Of a stretch of 64,000 nucleotides of DNA, positions 1-11,689 are shown piece after piece. The notes under the pieces were generated by a model. It had not been told where the DNA came from and did no database searches. It saw only the letters and a list, made by a program, of their open reading frames with translations. Location of the stretch: positions 1 through 64,000 of the forward strand of contig CAMXWX010000001.1 of assembly GCA_947252975.1 (NCBI GenBank), written 5' to 3'. Positions within the stretch are counted from its first letter, which is position 1. The number at the start of each line of letters is the position of its first letter. This DNA is from an uncultured Gardnerella sp. GTDB taxonomy: Bacteria > Actinomycetota > Actinomycetes > Actinomycetales > Bifidobacteriaceae. The translations under genes were made by a program, and so were the position numbers.

Positions 1-1
1 C

Positions 2-1474
2 GATGCTGTGGAGCAGTTTGACCCAGTTTTCGGCTTGGAAACTCACGTTGAGCTTAGCACGCGCACAAAGCTGTTCTGCCCAGCAGAAGTATCTTTTGGC
101 GGCGAACCAAACACTCAGCTAACACCTGTAAGCCTTGGTTTGCCAGGCTCTCTGCCAGTTGTAAACAAGACTGCAGTTGATTACGCGATTAAGCTCGGTT
201 TGGCGTTGCATTGCGAAATTGCTGAGTGGAGCCAGTTCGCTCGTAAAAACTACTTCTACCCAGATATGCCTCGCGATTATCAGATTTCCCAGTACGATAA
301 GCCTACTAATGGCAATGGCTACTTGGATGTTGAGCTGGAAGATGGCACTGTGTTCCGCGTGCCGATTGAGCGTGCTCACATTGAGGATGACGCTGGTAAG
401 AATACTCACGTTGGCGGCGCTGACGGTCGTATTGAAGGCGCAAATCATTCTTTGGTTGATTACAATCGCGCAGGCGTTCCTTTAATCGAGATTGTAACTA
501 AGCCAATCGAAGGTGCTGGCAGCCGCGCTCCAGAAATCGCAGGCGCATACATGCGCGCTATTCGCGATATTGTTCGCGCTCTCAACATCTCCCATGCTCG
601 TATGGAGCAGGGCAATATGCGCGCAGACGTAAACGTTTCGCTCCGCAGAAAGCCAACCGATCCATTCGGTACGCGCTCGGAAACTAAGAATGTGAACACA
701 TTCCGCGGAATCGAAAAGACGCTTCAATACGAAATTCGTCGCCAGGCTGCTATTTTGAGCGAAGGCGGCGAGATTTTGCAGGAGACTCGTCACTGGGATG
801 AGGCAACTCAGACTACTGCTGGCGGCCGAGTAAAGTCTGACGCCGACGATTATCGCTACTTCCCAGACCCAGATTTGGTTATGCTTCACATCACTAAGGA
901 GCATATTGAGCGCATGAAGGCAGAGATGCCGGAAATGCCTCGCGAGCGCCGTAACCGCTTGCAAAGCGAATGGGGCATTAGCGATCTTGAAATGCGAGAT
1001 ATTCTTAACGCGGATGCTCTTGATTTGGTTGAAGAAACCGTTAAAGCTGGTGCAAGTGCTGCTGGCGCTAAGAAGTGGTGGCTTGGTGAGCTTGCTCGCG
1101 AAGCAAACACTCGTGGCGTAACTTTGGAAGAATTGCCTATTACTCCGCAAGATGTGGCGCAAGTTGAAAAGCTAATTGCAGACGGTAAGCTTAACGATAA
1201 GCTCGCTAAGCAAACTGTTGCATGCGTTTTGGCTGGCGAGGGCAAGCCTGATGAAGTTGTTAATAAGCACGGATTCAAGGTTATGAACGATGACGGCGCT
1301 TTGGAAGCTGCTGTTGACGCTGCTCTTGCAGCCGATCCTGAAGTTGCAGAAAAGCTTAAGGCAGGCAATATGAAGCCGATGGGCGCAATTATTGGCGCCG
1401 TTATGCGTGCGACTAAGGGTCAAGCAGACGCTAAGGCCGTTACTAAGATTGTAATGGCAAAAATCAAAGGCTAG
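2..1474 (+). CDS. gatB: Asp-tRNA(Asn)/Glu-tRNA(Gln) amidotransferase subunit B (5' end cut off)
   Basis: GatB is the kinase/amidotransferase subunit of the GatCAB complex, which converts Glu-tRNA(Gln) or Asp-tRNA(Asn) to the cognate amide-charged tRNA using ammonia from GatA. The protein opens with the family hallmark FGLETHVEL and has the [19 protein letters not shown] region, the [16 protein letters not shown] motif and a C-terminal YqeY-like tail ending [17 protein letters not shown]. The frame is open back to the window edge, so the true start is upstream; a GTG at position 8 is the first possible start inside the window but is probably internal. Other gat genes would lie to the left. Confidence 0.96.
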   Translation, partial: DAVEQFDPVFGLETHVELSTRTKLFCPAEVSFGGEPNTQLTPVSLGLPGSLPVVNKTAVDYAIKLGLALHCEIAEWSQFARKNYFYPDMPRDYQISQYDKPTNGNGYLDVELEDGTVFRVPIERAHIEDDAGKNTHVGGADGRIEGANHSLVDYNRAGVPLIEIVTKPIEGAGSRAPEIAGAYMRAIRDIVRALNISHARMEQGNMRADVNVSLRRKPTDPFGTRSETKNVNTFRGIEKTLQYEIRRQAAILSEGGEILQETRHWDEATQTTAGGRVKSDADDYRYFPDPDLVMLHITKEHIERMKAEMPEMPRERRNRLQSEWGISDLEMRDILNADALDLVEETVKAGASAAGAKKWWLGELAREANTRGVTLEELPITPQDVAQVEKLIADGKLNDKLAKQTVACVLAGEGKPDEVVNKHGFKVMNDDGALEAAVDAALAADPEVAEKLKAGNMKPMGAIIGAVMRATKGQADAKAVTKIVMAKIKG

Positions 1475-1494
1475 TTTAGATTAGCTTTTACTTT

Positions 1495-1565
1495 GCACTT
1501 TTTGCGCTTTATACTTTGCGTTTTAACTTTGTGTTTTATAGCATTGTATAGGGTGCAAAAAGTGC
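1495..1565 (+). terminator. Inverted repeat after gatB, possible terminator
   Basis: GCACTTTTTGC (1495-1505) is matched by its exact reverse complement GCAAAAAGTGC (1555-1565), followed by ATTTTAT. The loop is long (about 49 nt) and made of imperfect copies of a CTTTGCG/TTTTA motif, so efficiency as a terminator is uncertain. Confidence 0.4.
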
Positions 1566-1646
1566 GATTTTATAACGCGGTTTTTACTAATCGCTGTAGC
1601 GCTTTTTGTAAGCTTTTGTAACACGTAAGTCGATTGTACGAAAAAG

Positions 1647-2624
1647 GTGAATATGCAAGGATTCAATGCTGATTCTACAAGCCACCGCGAGTTGCCAGAA
1701 AATATTACGATTCCACCAATCCGCGGCGAAATGGCACGTCTTAGGCCAGCAACAATCGAAGATTTGGCGCAAATGGACGCATTGCACGCTTTTGATGGAG
1801 CTGCCGTTATAACAGGCAAAGATTCGCAATCAGAGCGCGCGATGGTTCGCGCTTGGGTAAATCGTTCTGTGCAATGGTCTTCGGCTGGAATCAATGAAGC
1901 AAAATCTAATCATGATGCCGCCTCTAGCGACGCTCAATCGCGTCCAACAATCGCATGGTCAATTGTGCCAGATTTTATTGATGACTCCGAAAATGCTAAT
2001 GGCAATATTATTGGAATGATATTTTTGATTGACATTGACGGTTGGTCTAAATCCGCTAGGATTCAAGTGATTCTAGGACGCGATTATAGGGGTCGTGGGT
2101 ATTCTAGGGATGCAATGCCTAGAGTTATGACTTACGGTTTTGCACCAAGCGAGGTGGGTCTTGCTTTGCACAGAATTTGGGTTGGCGTTCCTGCAACAAA
2201 CACGCGCTCGCTTTCCGTGTACCAGTCGCTTGGATTTATGAAGACGGGAACTGCTCGCGATGCACTTTGGGATTCTCAAAGCCAAAAGTATCAAGATTTT
2301 GTTGTTATGGATACTCTTGTAGACGAGTACGATGCGATTCGCTCGCTAGACGCTTTTGGACTACACGTTATTGAAGATAATCCTGGCGTTTGCGAGGCTT
2401 TAAGCGCGCACGAACATTCGATTGCAATCCCAGTTAAAAATGGCGATTCGCGCAAGTCGCAAGCAACCGAACAAGCCGAGTCTAGTGTTAAGCAGGCAGG
2501 CGATTCCTCTAAGCGCGCATGGTGGCGTATTATAGGACGAGGCCGCAAGCGTGCTCAAGAAGACGACGCAGCGAATAAAGCTGCATCAAATACGCAAATC
2601 ACGCCAACGGAAGGGAAGCAATGA
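1647..2624 (+). CDS. GNAT family N-acetyltransferase with extra C-terminal tail
   Basis: A Gcn5-related acetyltransferase of the RimJ/RimL type. The acetyl-CoA-binding core is visible as VILGRDYRGRGYSRDAMPRVMTYGF near residues 140-165, followed by LHRIWVGVPATNTRSLSVYQSLGFMKTGTARD, the typical last strand and helix. This type usually acetylates protein N-termini or small amines; the substrate cannot be read from sequence. The last 90 or so residues are a low-complexity basic tail (KRAWWRIIGRGRKRAQ) not needed for the fold. GTG at 1647 and ATG at 1653 are both possible starts. The stop overlaps the next start by 4 bp (ATGA), so it is translationally coupled to the DUF2469 gene. Confidence 0.8.
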   Translation: MNMQGFNADSTSHRELPENITIPPIRGEMARLRPATIEDLAQMDALHAFDGAAVITGKDSQSERAMVRAWVNRSVQWSSAGINEAKSNHDAASSDAQSRPTIAWSIVPDFIDDSENANGNIIGMIFLIDIDGWSKSARIQVILGRDYRGRGYSRDAMPRVMTYGFAPSEVGLALHRIWVGVPATNTRSLSVYQSLGFMKTGTARDALWDSQSQKYQDFVVMDTLVDEYDAIRSLDAFGLHVIEDNPGVCEALSAHEHSIAIPVKNGDSRKSQATEQAESSVKQAGDSSKRAWWRIIGRGRKRAQEDDAANKAASNTQITPTEGKQ

Positions 2625-2935
2625 GCGCCGAAGACCTCGACAATTACGAAACAGACGCCGAACTTGCGTTATACAAGGAATATCGTGACGTTATTAAGCT
2701 TTTTACGTACGTTGTAGAAACAGAGCGCCGATTTTACTTGGCAAATAAGGTTGATTTTAACGTGCGCTCCGCAGGTCAAGACGTGTACTTTGACGTTCAA
2801 TTAACAGACGCTTGGGTGTGGGATGTTTACCGCCCTTCGCGGTTTGTGAAAAACGTTCGTATTGTTACGTTTAAAGACGTAAATGTGGAAGAAGTACAAA
2901 AAACAGATATTGATATTCCAGAATCTATCGCGTGA
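2621..2935 (+). CDS. DUF2469 family protein
   Basis: A 104-residue conserved actinobacterial protein. The core ETERRFYLANKVDFNVRS and the DAWVWDVYRPSRFVKNVRIVTFKDVNVEE block near the C-terminus are characteristic of DUF2469. No catalytic motif or membrane segment is visible. In other actinobacteria this gene sits near rnhB/lepB/YraN genes; here it follows an acetyltransferase with a 4-bp overlap. Function unknown. Confidence 0.85.
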   Translation: MSAEDLDNYETDAELALYKEYRDVIKLFTYVVETERRFYLANKVDFNVRSAGQDVYFDVQLTDAWVWDVYRPSRFVKNVRIVTFKDVNVEEVQKTDIDIPESIA

Positions 2936-3038
2936 TAAGAGTATACTAGTAAAGCTTATATTTAGATTTTAGTATAAATACGTGCTTGCAATTTTGCGTT
3001 TTTGACTTTATAAAGCGGTTTTTAGTTATGGAGGAAAA

Positions 3039-4658
3039 TTGGCTGATACACAATCCCAGAAACAATCTGTAGTGATTATTGGTGGCGGTCCGGCAGGGTT
3101 GACGGCAGCTTGGGAGCTTGTAAAAGATGGCGGCTCTAGCCGCTACGATGTGACTGTTCTTGAGGCAACCAGCGAGTTTGGTGGCATTTCTCGCACCGTA
3201 AAATACAACGGAAACCGCATGGATATTGGAGGACACCGATTCTTCTCTAAAGACGATCGCATTATGCAATGGTGGCGAGATATGTTGCCTCTTCAGGGCG
3301 CTCCTTCTTACGACGATAAGAAGCTTGGCAGGCATCACGATTTAGAGGCTGGAGGCCCAGACCCAGAAGTCGAAGATGAAGTTATGCTTAAGCGTCATCG
3401 TGTTTCTAGAATCTTCTGGAATCATCATTTCTTCGACTACCCTATTTCTCTTTCGGCATCCACCTTGCGATCTATGGGCTTTGCTCTTACCATGAAAGTT
3501 GGTTTTAGCTACCTTTGGTCCATGATTCACAAGTTGCCAGAAACAAACCTCGAAAACTTCTACATTAATCGCTTTGGCAAAAAGCTGTATTCTATGTTCT
3601 TTGAGGGCTACACCGAGAAGCTTTGGGGCAGGCATCCAAGCCAGATTTCTGCAGATTGGGGCGCTCAGCGCGTTAAGGGCTTGAGCATTGTTGAAGTTTT
3701 GAAGAACGCTATTTCTAAGCTTATGCCTAAAAATAAGGCAAGCCAGAAAGAAGTTGAGACTTCTTTAATTGAGGAATTTTGGTACCCTAAGCTTGGCCCA
3801 GGTCAGCTTTGGGAGATTGTTGAACGCCGTTGCCGAGAAAATGGCGCTACTGTTTTAACAGGATCTAAGGTTGTTGCCATAAAGCAGGCGGACGGCAAGA
3901 TTTGCAGTGTTGTTGTTGAAAATCAAAATGGCGAGCGCAGTGAGCTTCGTGCAGATCAGTTTATTTCGTCTATGCCAATTAAAGATTTGGTTGCTTCTAT
4001 TGAGCAAGGCGCGAATGGCGATGCAAATGCAGAAGTTCCACAAGACTTGCAAAAAGTTGCAGCTGGCTTGCCTTACCGCGATTTTGTGACTGTTGGCTTG
4101 CTTGTTAAGCGCATGCGTTTGCGCAACACTACAGATATTCCAACGCTTGGTAACCCTCCTATTGTGCCAGATTGCTGGATTTACGTTCAAGACCCTGGCT
4201 ACAAGGTAGGACGTTTGCAAATCTTTAACAACTGGAGCCCATACCTTGTTAAAGACGTTGATAATACCGTTTGGATTGGCCTTGAATACTTCTGCAGCGA
4301 AGGCGACGATTTTTGGAATATGAGCGACGAAGAAGCTCGCAAAAACGCCATTGACGAGTTGATTCGCATGCAAGTTATTGACAGCGAAGACGACGTTTTA
4401 GATGCTCATCGCGAACGCGTTCCAAAGGCCTACCCTGCTTACTTTGACACTTACGCTCAAATGCCTGATCTTGTTAAGTACTTAGACGGTTTTGGCAACT
4501 TGTATTGTGTTGGTAGAAATGGCCAGCATCGCTACAATAACCAGGATCACTCAATGGCAACTGCTATTGAAGCTGTTCAAAACATCAATAGTGGTAAGAA
4601 GTCTAAAGATAACGTTTGGTCTGTTAATACCGAAAAATCGTATCACGAAAAGAAGTAG
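3039..4658 (+). CDS. FAD/NAD(P)-dependent oxidoreductase, protoporphyrinogen oxidase/UDP-galactopyranose mutase-like
   Basis: Start is TTG at 3039, supported by GGAGG at 3030-3034. The N-terminus has a Rossmann dinucleotide-binding motif [17 protein letters not shown], an acidic FAD-ribose ligand (TVLEAT) and the [14 protein letters not shown] segment typical of flavin amine-oxidase/UGM-like enzymes that pass through an FAD-dependent redox or isomerase reaction. The C-terminal [20 protein letters not shown] is the second FAD contact. Such genes are common in actinobacterial cell-envelope sugar loci, but no galactofuranosyl transferase is adjacent, so a UGM assignment is not secure. At 539 residues it is longer than classical Glf (about 390). 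Confidence 0.75.
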   Translation: MADTQSQKQSVVIIGGGPAGLTAAWELVKDGGSSRYDVTVLEATSEFGGISRTVKYNGNRMDIGGHRFFSKDDRIMQWWRDMLPLQGAPSYDDKKLGRHHDLEAGGPDPEVEDEVMLKRHRVSRIFWNHHFFDYPISLSASTLRSMGFALTMKVGFSYLWSMIHKLPETNLENFYINRFGKKLYSMFFEGYTEKLWGRHPSQISADWGAQRVKGLSIVEVLKNAISKLMPKNKASQKEVETSLIEEFWYPKLGPGQLWEIVERRCRENGATVLTGSKVVAIKQADGKICSVVVENQNGERSELRADQFISSMPIKDLVASIEQGANGDANAEVPQDLQKVAAGLPYRDFVTVGLLVKRMRLRNTTDIPTLGNPPIVPDCWIYVQDPGYKVGRLQIFNNWSPYLVKDVDNTVWIGLEYFCSEGDDFWNMSDEEARKNAIDELIRMQVIDSEDDVLDAHRERVPKAYPAYFDTYAQMPDLVKYLDGFGNLYCVGRNGQHRYNNQDHSMATAIEAVQNINSGKKSKDNVWSVNTEKSYHEKK

Positions 4659-4823
4659 CGTCTGTAGCGTATTCGCGTATATCGCGCATATAGTGCATAC
4701 CCTGCCACGCGTGTGTTGTGAGTCTTACGAGTGTAGTAGCATACATTTATCAGCGACTAATACACATTGATATGTGTTTGTCGTTATATTCACAACGGAT
4801 TTTCCGTAATCTTCCACGTAAAG

Positions 4824-4845
4824 CTCCAAGCAATCTATCTTGGAG
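4824..4845 (+). promoter_or_regulatory. Leader hairpin in rho 5' region
   Basis: CTCCAAG (4824-4830) and CTTGGAG (4839-4845) form a 7-bp stem with an 8-nt loop just 3 nt before the GGGAAAGG ribosome site (4849-4856) of rho. The whole 205-nt region 4659-4863 has no ORF of note and includes another stem around ACACAT/ATGTGT (about 4770-4785). Rho genes are commonly autoregulated through their leader; that use here is inference. Confidence 0.45.
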
Positions 4846-4863
4846 TTAGGGAAAGGCATAACT

Positions 4864-6777
4864 GTGGCAACAAGCCAAAATCTTGATGATATGAAGCTTT
4901 CGGAGCTTAAGGGTCTTGCGAAGCAAATGGGTCTACGCGGTACGTCTACAATGCGCAAGCCAGATTTGGTTGCTACGCTAACTGCTGCGCGCAATGGTGG
5001 GGATGCTCCAGCTGGTGTTAGCGTTCATGTTCCTAAAAGCACTTTACGAATAAATCGTGTTTCTCAAAGCGACGACGAAACGCAAAACAATTCATCTTCT
5101 TTTGAACTCCGCTCGAGCATTGACGCGAATCGCGATTTTAATGATTCTTCTGATTCAAGCGATGAAAATAGAGGTGAGCGTCATCGCAATTTTGCGCGCG
5201 AAAATCAGACTCATCGATATCGCAAAGAAGGCTCTGCAAATGTTACGAGAGAAGATAACGCTCGTACAAATGCAAGCGTAAACACTGAACAAAATAATGG
5301 TAGTAATTTTGCTAAAACAGACGAAGTGGATGCTAATTTAGATCAGATTCTTGCCACTTTGCCAAGCGAAAAGTCTTCTGCTCCAAACGCTAACCGCAAC
5401 TCGGAATCGCGCAGAATGCGTATGTCTACTCGCTCTAGCGAAGAAAATGATTACACTTCTAAAGCAGAAAGATCTGATAGATTCCAGCGCAGAACGCGAC
5501 GCACTAGAGACGACTACGATTCTAAAGCGGAACGTACTGAACGTGCGGAACGCTCCGAGATTCGCGAAGAGCACGAGATTCACGAGCAAGCTCCACGTCG
5601 CGAAGAGCCAAAAGAAGAGCTTGTTCCAGTTGCTGGCATTGTAGATGTGCTTGAATCTTACGCATTTGTGCGTACTTCTGGCTATTTGCCTGGCCCAAAT
5701 GACGTTTATGTTTCTATGAGCCAAATCAAAAAGTACGGCTTACGCAAGGGAGATGCGGTTCAAGGCTCTATTCGCGCTCCTCGCGAGGGAGATCGCAGGA
5801 ATCAGCGTCAAAAGTTCGTTCCTTTGCAAAGTGTTGACAGCATTAACGGCATGAGCGTAGAAGAGGCTCAAAATCGCCCACAATTTGCTAAGCTCACACC
5901 TTTGTATCCGCATGAACGCTTAAAGCAAGAGACTACGCCAAATCGCATGCTTGGCAGAATCATTGATCTTGTGGCACCTATTGGCAAGGGTCAGCGTGGT
6001 TTGATTGTTTCGCCTCCTAAGGCTGGTAAAACAATCACTTTGCAAAATATTGCTAACGCGATTGCTGTTAACAATCCAGAAGTACATTTGATGGTTGTTC
6101 TTGTAGACGAACGCCCAGAAGAAGTTACAGACATGGAGCGCACTGTTCAGGGCGAGGTTATTTCTTCTACATTCGACCGCCCAGCATCAGACCACACTAC
6201 TGTTGCAGAGCTTGCGATTGAGCGCGCTAAGAGGCTTGTAGAGCTTGGCCAAGATGTTGTTGTTCTTCTTGATTCCATGACTCGCCTTGCTCGCGCATAC
6301 AATATTGCTGCTCCTGCTTCTGGACGCATTCTTTCTGGCGGCGTAGATGCTCAAGCGCTTTACCCTCCTAAGAAGTTCTTTGGCGCAGCACGAAACATTG
6401 AAAATGGCGGCTCTTTGACTATTATTTCTTCTGCTTTGGTGGAAACTGGTTCAAAGATGGATGAAGTTATTTTCGAAGAGTTTAAGGGCACTGGAAACAT
6501 GGAGCTTCGTTTGAGCCGCGATTTGGCAGATAAGCGACTGTTCCCAGCTGTAGATATCAATTCTTCTGGCACGCGCCGCGAAGAGTTGATCACTCCTGCT
6601 CAAGAGCTGCCGATTATTTATCGATTAAGGCGATTGTTCGGCGGTTTGGAGCCAGAACAGGCTTATCAGACTTTGGTGCCGCGCTTAAAGAAGACTGCTT
6701 CTAATCGCGATTTTCTTGCAGCAATTGTTCAGCAAGCCAACAATTCCACAAATGGCGGAACAGGCGCAATCGCGTAA
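4864..6777 (+). CDS. rho: Transcription termination factor Rho
   Basis: Hexameric RNA-dependent ATPase that releases RNA polymerase. The start is taken as GTG at 4864 because GGGAAAGG lies 7 nt upstream; an in-frame TTG at 4840 lacks this. The N-terminal domain starts with [15 protein letters not shown] (SAP-like helix region), then about 180 residues of Ser/Arg/Asp/Glu-rich low-complexity sequence, as in other actinobacterial Rho proteins. RNA-binding cold-shock-like domain begins near [17 protein letters not shown]. Walker A is [10 protein letters not shown] and Walker B is [16 protein letters not shown]; the R-loop/Q-loop region is [20 protein letters not shown]. It is followed by a strong intrinsic terminator. 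Confidence 0.97.
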   Translation: MATSQNLDDMKLSELKGLAKQMGLRGTSTMRKPDLVATLTAARNGGDAPAGVSVHVPKSTLRINRVSQSDDETQNNSSSFELRSSIDANRDFNDSSDSSDENRGERHRNFARENQTHRYRKEGSANVTREDNARTNASVNTEQNNGSNFAKTDEVDANLDQILATLPSEKSSAPNANRNSESRRMRMSTRSSEENDYTSKAERSDRFQRRTRRTRDDYDSKAERTERAERSEIREEHEIHEQAPRREEPKEELVPVAGIVDVLESYAFVRTSGYLPGPNDVYVSMSQIKKYGLRKGDAVQGSIRAPREGDRRNQRQKFVPLQSVDSINGMSVEEAQNRPQFAKLTPLYPHERLKQETTPNRMLGRIIDLVAPIGKGQRGLIVSPPKAGKTITLQNIANAIAVNNPEVHLMVVLVDERPEEVTDMERTVQGEVISSTFDRPASDHTTVAELAIERAKRLVELGQDVVVLLDSMTRLARAYNIAAPASGRILSGGVDAQALYPPKKFFGAARNIENGGSLTIISSALVETGSKMDEVIFEEFKGTGNMELRLSRDLADKRLFPAVDINSSGTRREELITPAQELPIIYRLRRLFGGLEPEQAYQTLVPRLKKTASNRDFLAAIVQQANNSTNGGTGAIA

Positions 6778-6820
6778 AGTTTGCGCGTAAAATTTACGCG
6801 TAAAATAAAAATCTAAATTA

Positions 6821-6855
6821 AATGCCTCTTGATTTAATAATCGGGAGGCATTTTT
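6821..6855 (+). terminator. Rho-independent terminator of rho
   Basis: ATGCCTC (6822-6828) pairs with GAGGCAT (6845-6851), with a flanking A-T pair, and runs into TTTTT. A second smaller palindrome, GCGTAAA-A-TTTACGC, lies at about 6785-6799 directly after the stop codon. Confidence 0.85.
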
Positions 6856-7080
6856 AATAATCTCATACATAAAACATACAAAAACATACAAAAAATGGAA
6901 TGGTCAAAAGTTTATATATGTAAACATGTGTTAAATAATGTGAAAAACCGTGATTTTTTATCTAATTTTGTTCTTTTTCATTAAAAAATACGATACGATT
7001 GAAGAGACTGCAGGGGGCGCAGCTAAAGTCGAAGAAGCAAAACAAAGATTTTGGTGGCGCTGTATGAGGATGGAGATCGC

Positions 7081-7578
7081 ATGACGGGAAACTCTCATAG
7101 GATTGAAAATAATATTCCTTCTGGATTAGAAACCAGCGCGAGCACAGTTGCTCCGATAGATTCTACGGATGCAATTATTGTAGATATTCTTGAGCACGAT
7201 GGCCGTGCAACATTAACCAAGCTAGCCAAAGCTTCTGGACTGTCTGTTTCCGCTGTGCAATCCAGAGTTCAAAAGCTCGAGCGCAAAGGAATCATAACTG
7301 GATATCGCGCTTTGATTGACTACGAGCGCAGAGGCTTGCCAGTAAGCGCATTCGTGGCGGTTACGCCTCTTGATTTTGAGCAAGAAGCTTCCGTTCCAAC
7401 CAAGTTGAAAGACATTGACGGCATTGAAGCGTGCTATTCGATTACTGGAAGCCCAAGCTTTATGCTTGTTGTTCGCGTTGCAACTCCTAGCAAGCTAGAA
7501 GAACTAATCAACACAATTCATCGTGTTGTTCCAGTTAGCACAGAAACAACAATGGTTTTGCAAACTTATTTTGACTAA
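7081..7578 (+). CDS. Lrp/AsnC family transcriptional regulator
   Basis: Small DNA-binding regulator that senses amino acids. The N-terminal winged helix-turn-helix is DAIIVDILEHDGRATLTKLAKASGLSVSAVQSRVQKLERKGIITGYRALID (split here only by function: helix 2 LTKLAKA, recognition helix SAVQSRVQKLE). The C-terminal RAM/AsnC ligand-binding fold includes VSAFVAVTP, IEACYSITGSPSFMLVVRV and a closing beta strand. ATG at 7081 is preferred because GGAG lies at 7072-7075; an in-frame TTG at 7051 would add ten residues. It is followed after 7 nt by a chorismate mutase gene, hinting at control of aromatic amino-acid synthesis (inference). Confidence 0.88.
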   Translation: MTGNSHRIENNIPSGLETSASTVAPIDSTDAIIVDILEHDGRATLTKLAKASGLSVSAVQSRVQKLERKGIITGYRALIDYERRGLPVSAFVAVTPLDFEQEASVPTKLKDIDGIEACYSITGSPSFMLVVRVATPSKLEELINTIHRVVPVSTETTMVLQTYFD

Positions 7579-7585
7579 AAATAGC

Positions 7586-7963
7586 ATGTTCAACTTTTCT
7601 AAAGAGTCGATTGACGCACGCGAATATTTTGATGAATCGCATTGCAACGATTGCAGCGATTATAGTGATTGCAACGATTCAATGAATGAGATTTTTGCGC
7701 TGCGTCAGTCGATTGACAATATTGACAATGCAATTGTTTCGCTTCTAGCAGAGCGCTTTAAAGTTACGGAAAAAGTCGGAGAAATAAAAGCTCGCGCAAA
7801 TCTTGCTACAGAAGATAAGTCTAGGGAAAATCGCCAGGCGAATCGACTTAAAAAAATTGCTGAAGAATCTGGATTAAAAGAAGAAATCGCGCTAGAGTAT
7901 CTACATTTTGTTGTAGCTGCCGCAAAAAAGCGTCATCAAGAAATCAAAAATAATCAAAAATAG
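7586..7963 (+). CDS. Chorismate mutase (AroQ type)
   Basis: Converts chorismate to prephenate for Phe/Tyr synthesis. The AroQ helix signature is LRQSIDNIDNAIVSLLAERFKVTEKVGEIKA, with the catalytic arginine and lysine positions conserved, then the second helix pair ending FVVAAAKKRHQEI. ATG at 7586 follows the regulator stop; ATG at 7682 (MNEIFALRQ) is an alternative start exactly at the domain. Between them lies a four-fold 9-bp in-frame repeat at 7644-7679 giving repeated NDC/SDY/SDC/NDS triplets, which is not part of the fold. Confidence 0.85.
   Translation: MFNFSKESIDAREYFDESHCNDCSDYSDCNDSMNEIFALRQSIDNIDNAIVSLLAERFKVTEKVGEIKARANLATEDKSRENRQANRLKKIAEESGLKEEIALEYLHFVVAAAKKRHQEIKNNQK
7644..7679 (+). 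repeat. 9-bp tandem repeat in chorismate mutase N-terminus
   Basis: Four units of 9 bp (GCAACGATT, GCAGCGATT, ATAGTGATT, GCAACGATT) are in frame with the gene, adding a Cys/Asp-rich N-terminal spacer. Confidence 0.75.
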
Positions 7964-8017
7964 TAACAAATCTAGCAAAATCTGAAAAATATGCGCGCTT
8001 AGAGTCATAATAAAAAT

Positions 8018-9073
8018 ATGACTATTGCAACCGTTGAACGTTACGCACAAATGCTTGATGCAGCCAGCAAAGGCGGATACGCCTACCCTGCGATTAACGT
8101 TACTAGCACACAGACCTTAAACGCAGCACTACAAGGATTTGCCGAAGCACAAAGCGACGGAATTATTCAAGTGTCTGTTGGAGGATCCGCATATTTTTCT
8201 GGCCAGTGCGTAAATAATCGCGTTGTTGGATCAATCGCATTTGCGCAATTCGCGCATCAAGTTGCTGCACAATACCCAAACATTACGGTTGCATTGCACA
8301 CAGATCATTGTGCAGAAGCCTATTTAGACGATTGGATTAGGCCACTTTTAGCTTATGAAGCAGATCAAGTTGCGAACGGCAAAGAGCCGATTTTCCAGTC
8401 GCATATGTGGGATGGTTCCACAGTTAAACTTGAGCACAATTTAGATATTGCAGAAGAATTACTAGAAGAGTCTGCAAAAGCACGCACGATTTTAGAGATT
8501 GAAATTGGCGCAGTTGGCGGCGAAGAAGACGGCCACAGAGCAGATATTGACGAAAAGCTGTACTCCACTCCCCAAGACGCTATGCGCGTTGTTGAGCGAT
8601 TAGGTTTAGAGGACTGCGCAAAATACATGGCAGCTTTTACGTTTGGAAACGTTCATGGAGCATACAAGCCGGGCGTTGTTAAGCTTAGGCCGCAGTTATT
8701 AGACAACATTCAAAGCGCTGTATACAACAAGTACAAGCTTGATTTGTGCAATCGCAAGTTTGGCGTGCCAACAAAACCATTCTTGCTAGTGTTCCATGGC
8801 GGATCTGGCTCTACAGCAGAAGAAATTGCGCAAGCTGTAAAATATGGCGTTGTAAAAATGAATATTGACACAGATACGCAATACGCTTTTACGCGCGCAA
8901 TCGCCGACCACATGTTCCACAACTACGACTCGGTTCTTAAAATCGACGGCGAAGTTGGTGCCAAGAAACTTTACGACCCAAGGTCTTGGGGCAAAGAGGC
9001 AGAAAAAGCAATGGCTCAGCGTGTTGTTGAAGCATGCGTGCAGCTTGGGTCTGCTGGAAAAGCTTTAAAATAG
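8018..9073 (+). CDS. fba: Class II fructose-bisphosphate aldolase
   Basis: Zinc-dependent aldolase that cleaves fructose-1,6-bisphosphate to glyceraldehyde-3-phosphate and dihydroxyacetone phosphate. Zinc and substrate motifs are clear: VALHTDHC near residue 93, EIEIGAVGGEEDG, FGNVHGAYKPG and VFHGGSGST. In bifidobacteria glucose goes through the fructose-6-phosphate phosphoketolase shunt, so this enzyme probably serves gluconeogenic or lower-glycolysis exchange. There is no Shine-Dalgarno; CATAAT at 8006-8011 ends 6 nt before the ATG, suggesting a leaderless mRNA. Confidence 0.96.
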   Translation: MTIATVERYAQMLDAASKGGYAYPAINVTSTQTLNAALQGFAEAQSDGIIQVSVGGSAYFSGQCVNNRVVGSIAFAQFAHQVAAQYPNITVALHTDHCAEAYLDDWIRPLLAYEADQVANGKEPIFQSHMWDGSTVKLEHNLDIAEELLEESAKARTILEIEIGAVGGEEDGHRADIDEKLYSTPQDAMRVVERLGLEDCAKYMAAFTFGNVHGAYKPGVVKLRPQLLDNIQSAVYNKYKLDLCNRKFGVPTKPFLLVFHGGSGSTAEEIAQAVKYGVVKMNIDTDTQYAFTRAIADHMFHNYDSVLKIDGEVGAKKLYDPRSWGKEAEKAMAQRVVEACVQLGSAGKALK

Positions 9074-9179
9074 CTTTAGAACAGCTCTAAAATAGCGCAA
9101 TCGCAAATATTATTAGGCGTTATTTGGCATTATTCGGTATTGGCTTTGCGCTAATCTTGACACGTAGGAATTGTGTTTA

Positions 9180-10517
<1,338 letters not shown>

Positions 10518-10560
10518 TGGCTATTAATGCTGACTAAATAGTTGACTAAATACATATTAA

Positions 10561-11142
10561 ATGCGATTTAAGGCGGCTAAAAATATGAGTGTTCCGAGAA
10601 AAAATCGCCCAGACTTGCCTAAAAAGCGCCAGCATAAAACACTTGGATTAAAAATCTATTTTGTTGTTTTTATTGGCGGATTGCTTGGCGCTTTTGTGCG
10701 TAGTGAAATAGGCGTTTTTACGTACGGCATGCATTGGGATTCGGGATATTCTATGCTTTTTAGCCGCTTTACTTTTGCAACTCTTTTATCTAACGTTTTA
10801 GCATGTTTTATTCTTGCTTTAGTAAGTTCGCTTGTAGCAAATAGATTGCGCAGCAAAAATAAAGACTTAATAAAATACGGCTTTTGCACAGGATTTTGCG
10901 GCGGACTTTCAACAATGTCTACTTTTGCCTTTGAGGGCGCGCATTCCGCATTTACTGCAATGAACATTGTAGAAGTAATTGCCATTATGGCGTTGTATAT
11001 GGTTCTTGGCGTTTTAGCAGTGCTTGTTGGGAGTCTAATTGGAGATAAAATTTTTGCTTTTAAAGGCAATGGCAGCGTAAAAAATGCTGGTGATGCAAAC
11101 GCCATCAATAAAATAGACGCTAACAGGGGCGGTGCAAAATGA
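10561..11142 (+). CDS. crcB: Fluoride channel subunit FluC/CrcB (copy 1)
   Basis: Small four-helix membrane protein of the Fluc family, which forms dual-topology channels that expel fluoride. GGLLGAFVRSEIG near residue 40 and the phenylalanine-track motif GFCGGLSTMSTFAFEG are present. It has about 30 basic residues before the first helix; ATG at 10585 (MSVPRKNR) with GGCGG upstream is an equally good start. It overlaps the second crcB by 4 bp. Paired crcB genes generally encode the two halves of an antiparallel heterodimer. Confidence 0.88.
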   Translation: MRFKAAKNMSVPRKNRPDLPKKRQHKTLGLKIYFVVFIGGLLGAFVRSEIGVFTYGMHWDSGYSMLFSRFTFATLLSNVLACFILALVSSLVANRLRSKNKDLIKYGFCTGFCGGLSTMSTFAFEGAHSAFTAMNIVEVIAIMALYMVLGVLAVLVGSLIGDKIFAFKGNGSVKNAGDANAINKIDANRGGAK

Positions 11143-11558
11143 TGTCTTACGCATACGTTCTTTTTTGGCTGCCTCTTGTTTTTGCGGGACTTGGCGCCGT
11201 TCTTCGTTGCGCAATATCTGACGCAATCGGGCGCGTTTATAACCATGATTTTCCAATCGCGACTTTGCTAATCAACGCTTTTGCGTCTTTTATAATGGGC
11301 TTAGTTGTATTTTTAAGTTCTTCGATTATATACGATTTAACTTTTGCTTCGACTATTATCTACACGTGCGCATTGGGATTTTTAGGCGGATTTTCAACGT
11401 TTTCAACCGCAATCTTAGAAATCGTAAGCCTGTTTAAGCTAAAGAAAATCAAGCTTGGACTATGTCTTTTTATTAGCGAACTAATAGTGCCATTCTTGTG
11501 CGCATTTATTGCATACGCTGGACCGTGTTTTGTAATGTTTTTACTTCTAAAGTCTTAG
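11139..11558 (+). CDS. crcB: Fluoride channel subunit FluC/CrcB (copy 2)
   Basis: 139 residues with four predicted membrane helices; GLGAVLRCAISDAIG, the central Asn-containing ATLLINAFASFIMG helix and GFLGGFSTFSTAILE match the Fluc pore motifs. ATG overlaps the stop of copy 1 (ATGATG at 11139), so the pair is translated together, as expected for a heterodimeric channel. No crcB-type fluoride riboswitch could be recognised upstream of copy 1. Confidence 0.9.
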   Translation: MMSYAYVLFWLPLVFAGLGAVLRCAISDAIGRVYNHDFPIATLLINAFASFIMGLVVFLSSSIIYDLTFASTIIYTCALGFLGGFSTFSTAILEIVSLFKLKKIKLGLCLFISELIVPFLCAFIAYAGPCFVMFLLLKS

Positions 11559-11689
11559 TTTTTAATTTTATTAATTGACGTATTTTATTTATTAATTAAT
11601 GTATTTTATTAATTAACGTTTATTGTGTTATTAAAATGTTAAAATGCTTTGTGTATTTGTTTGCGATTTGATTTAAGAATAGGTTTATT

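Noticed and set aside
482-1368. Long open frames on the minus strand opposite gatB
   Set aside because: They lack ribosome sites and recognisable domains and lie fully within a strongly conserved gene, so they are codon-bias shadows.
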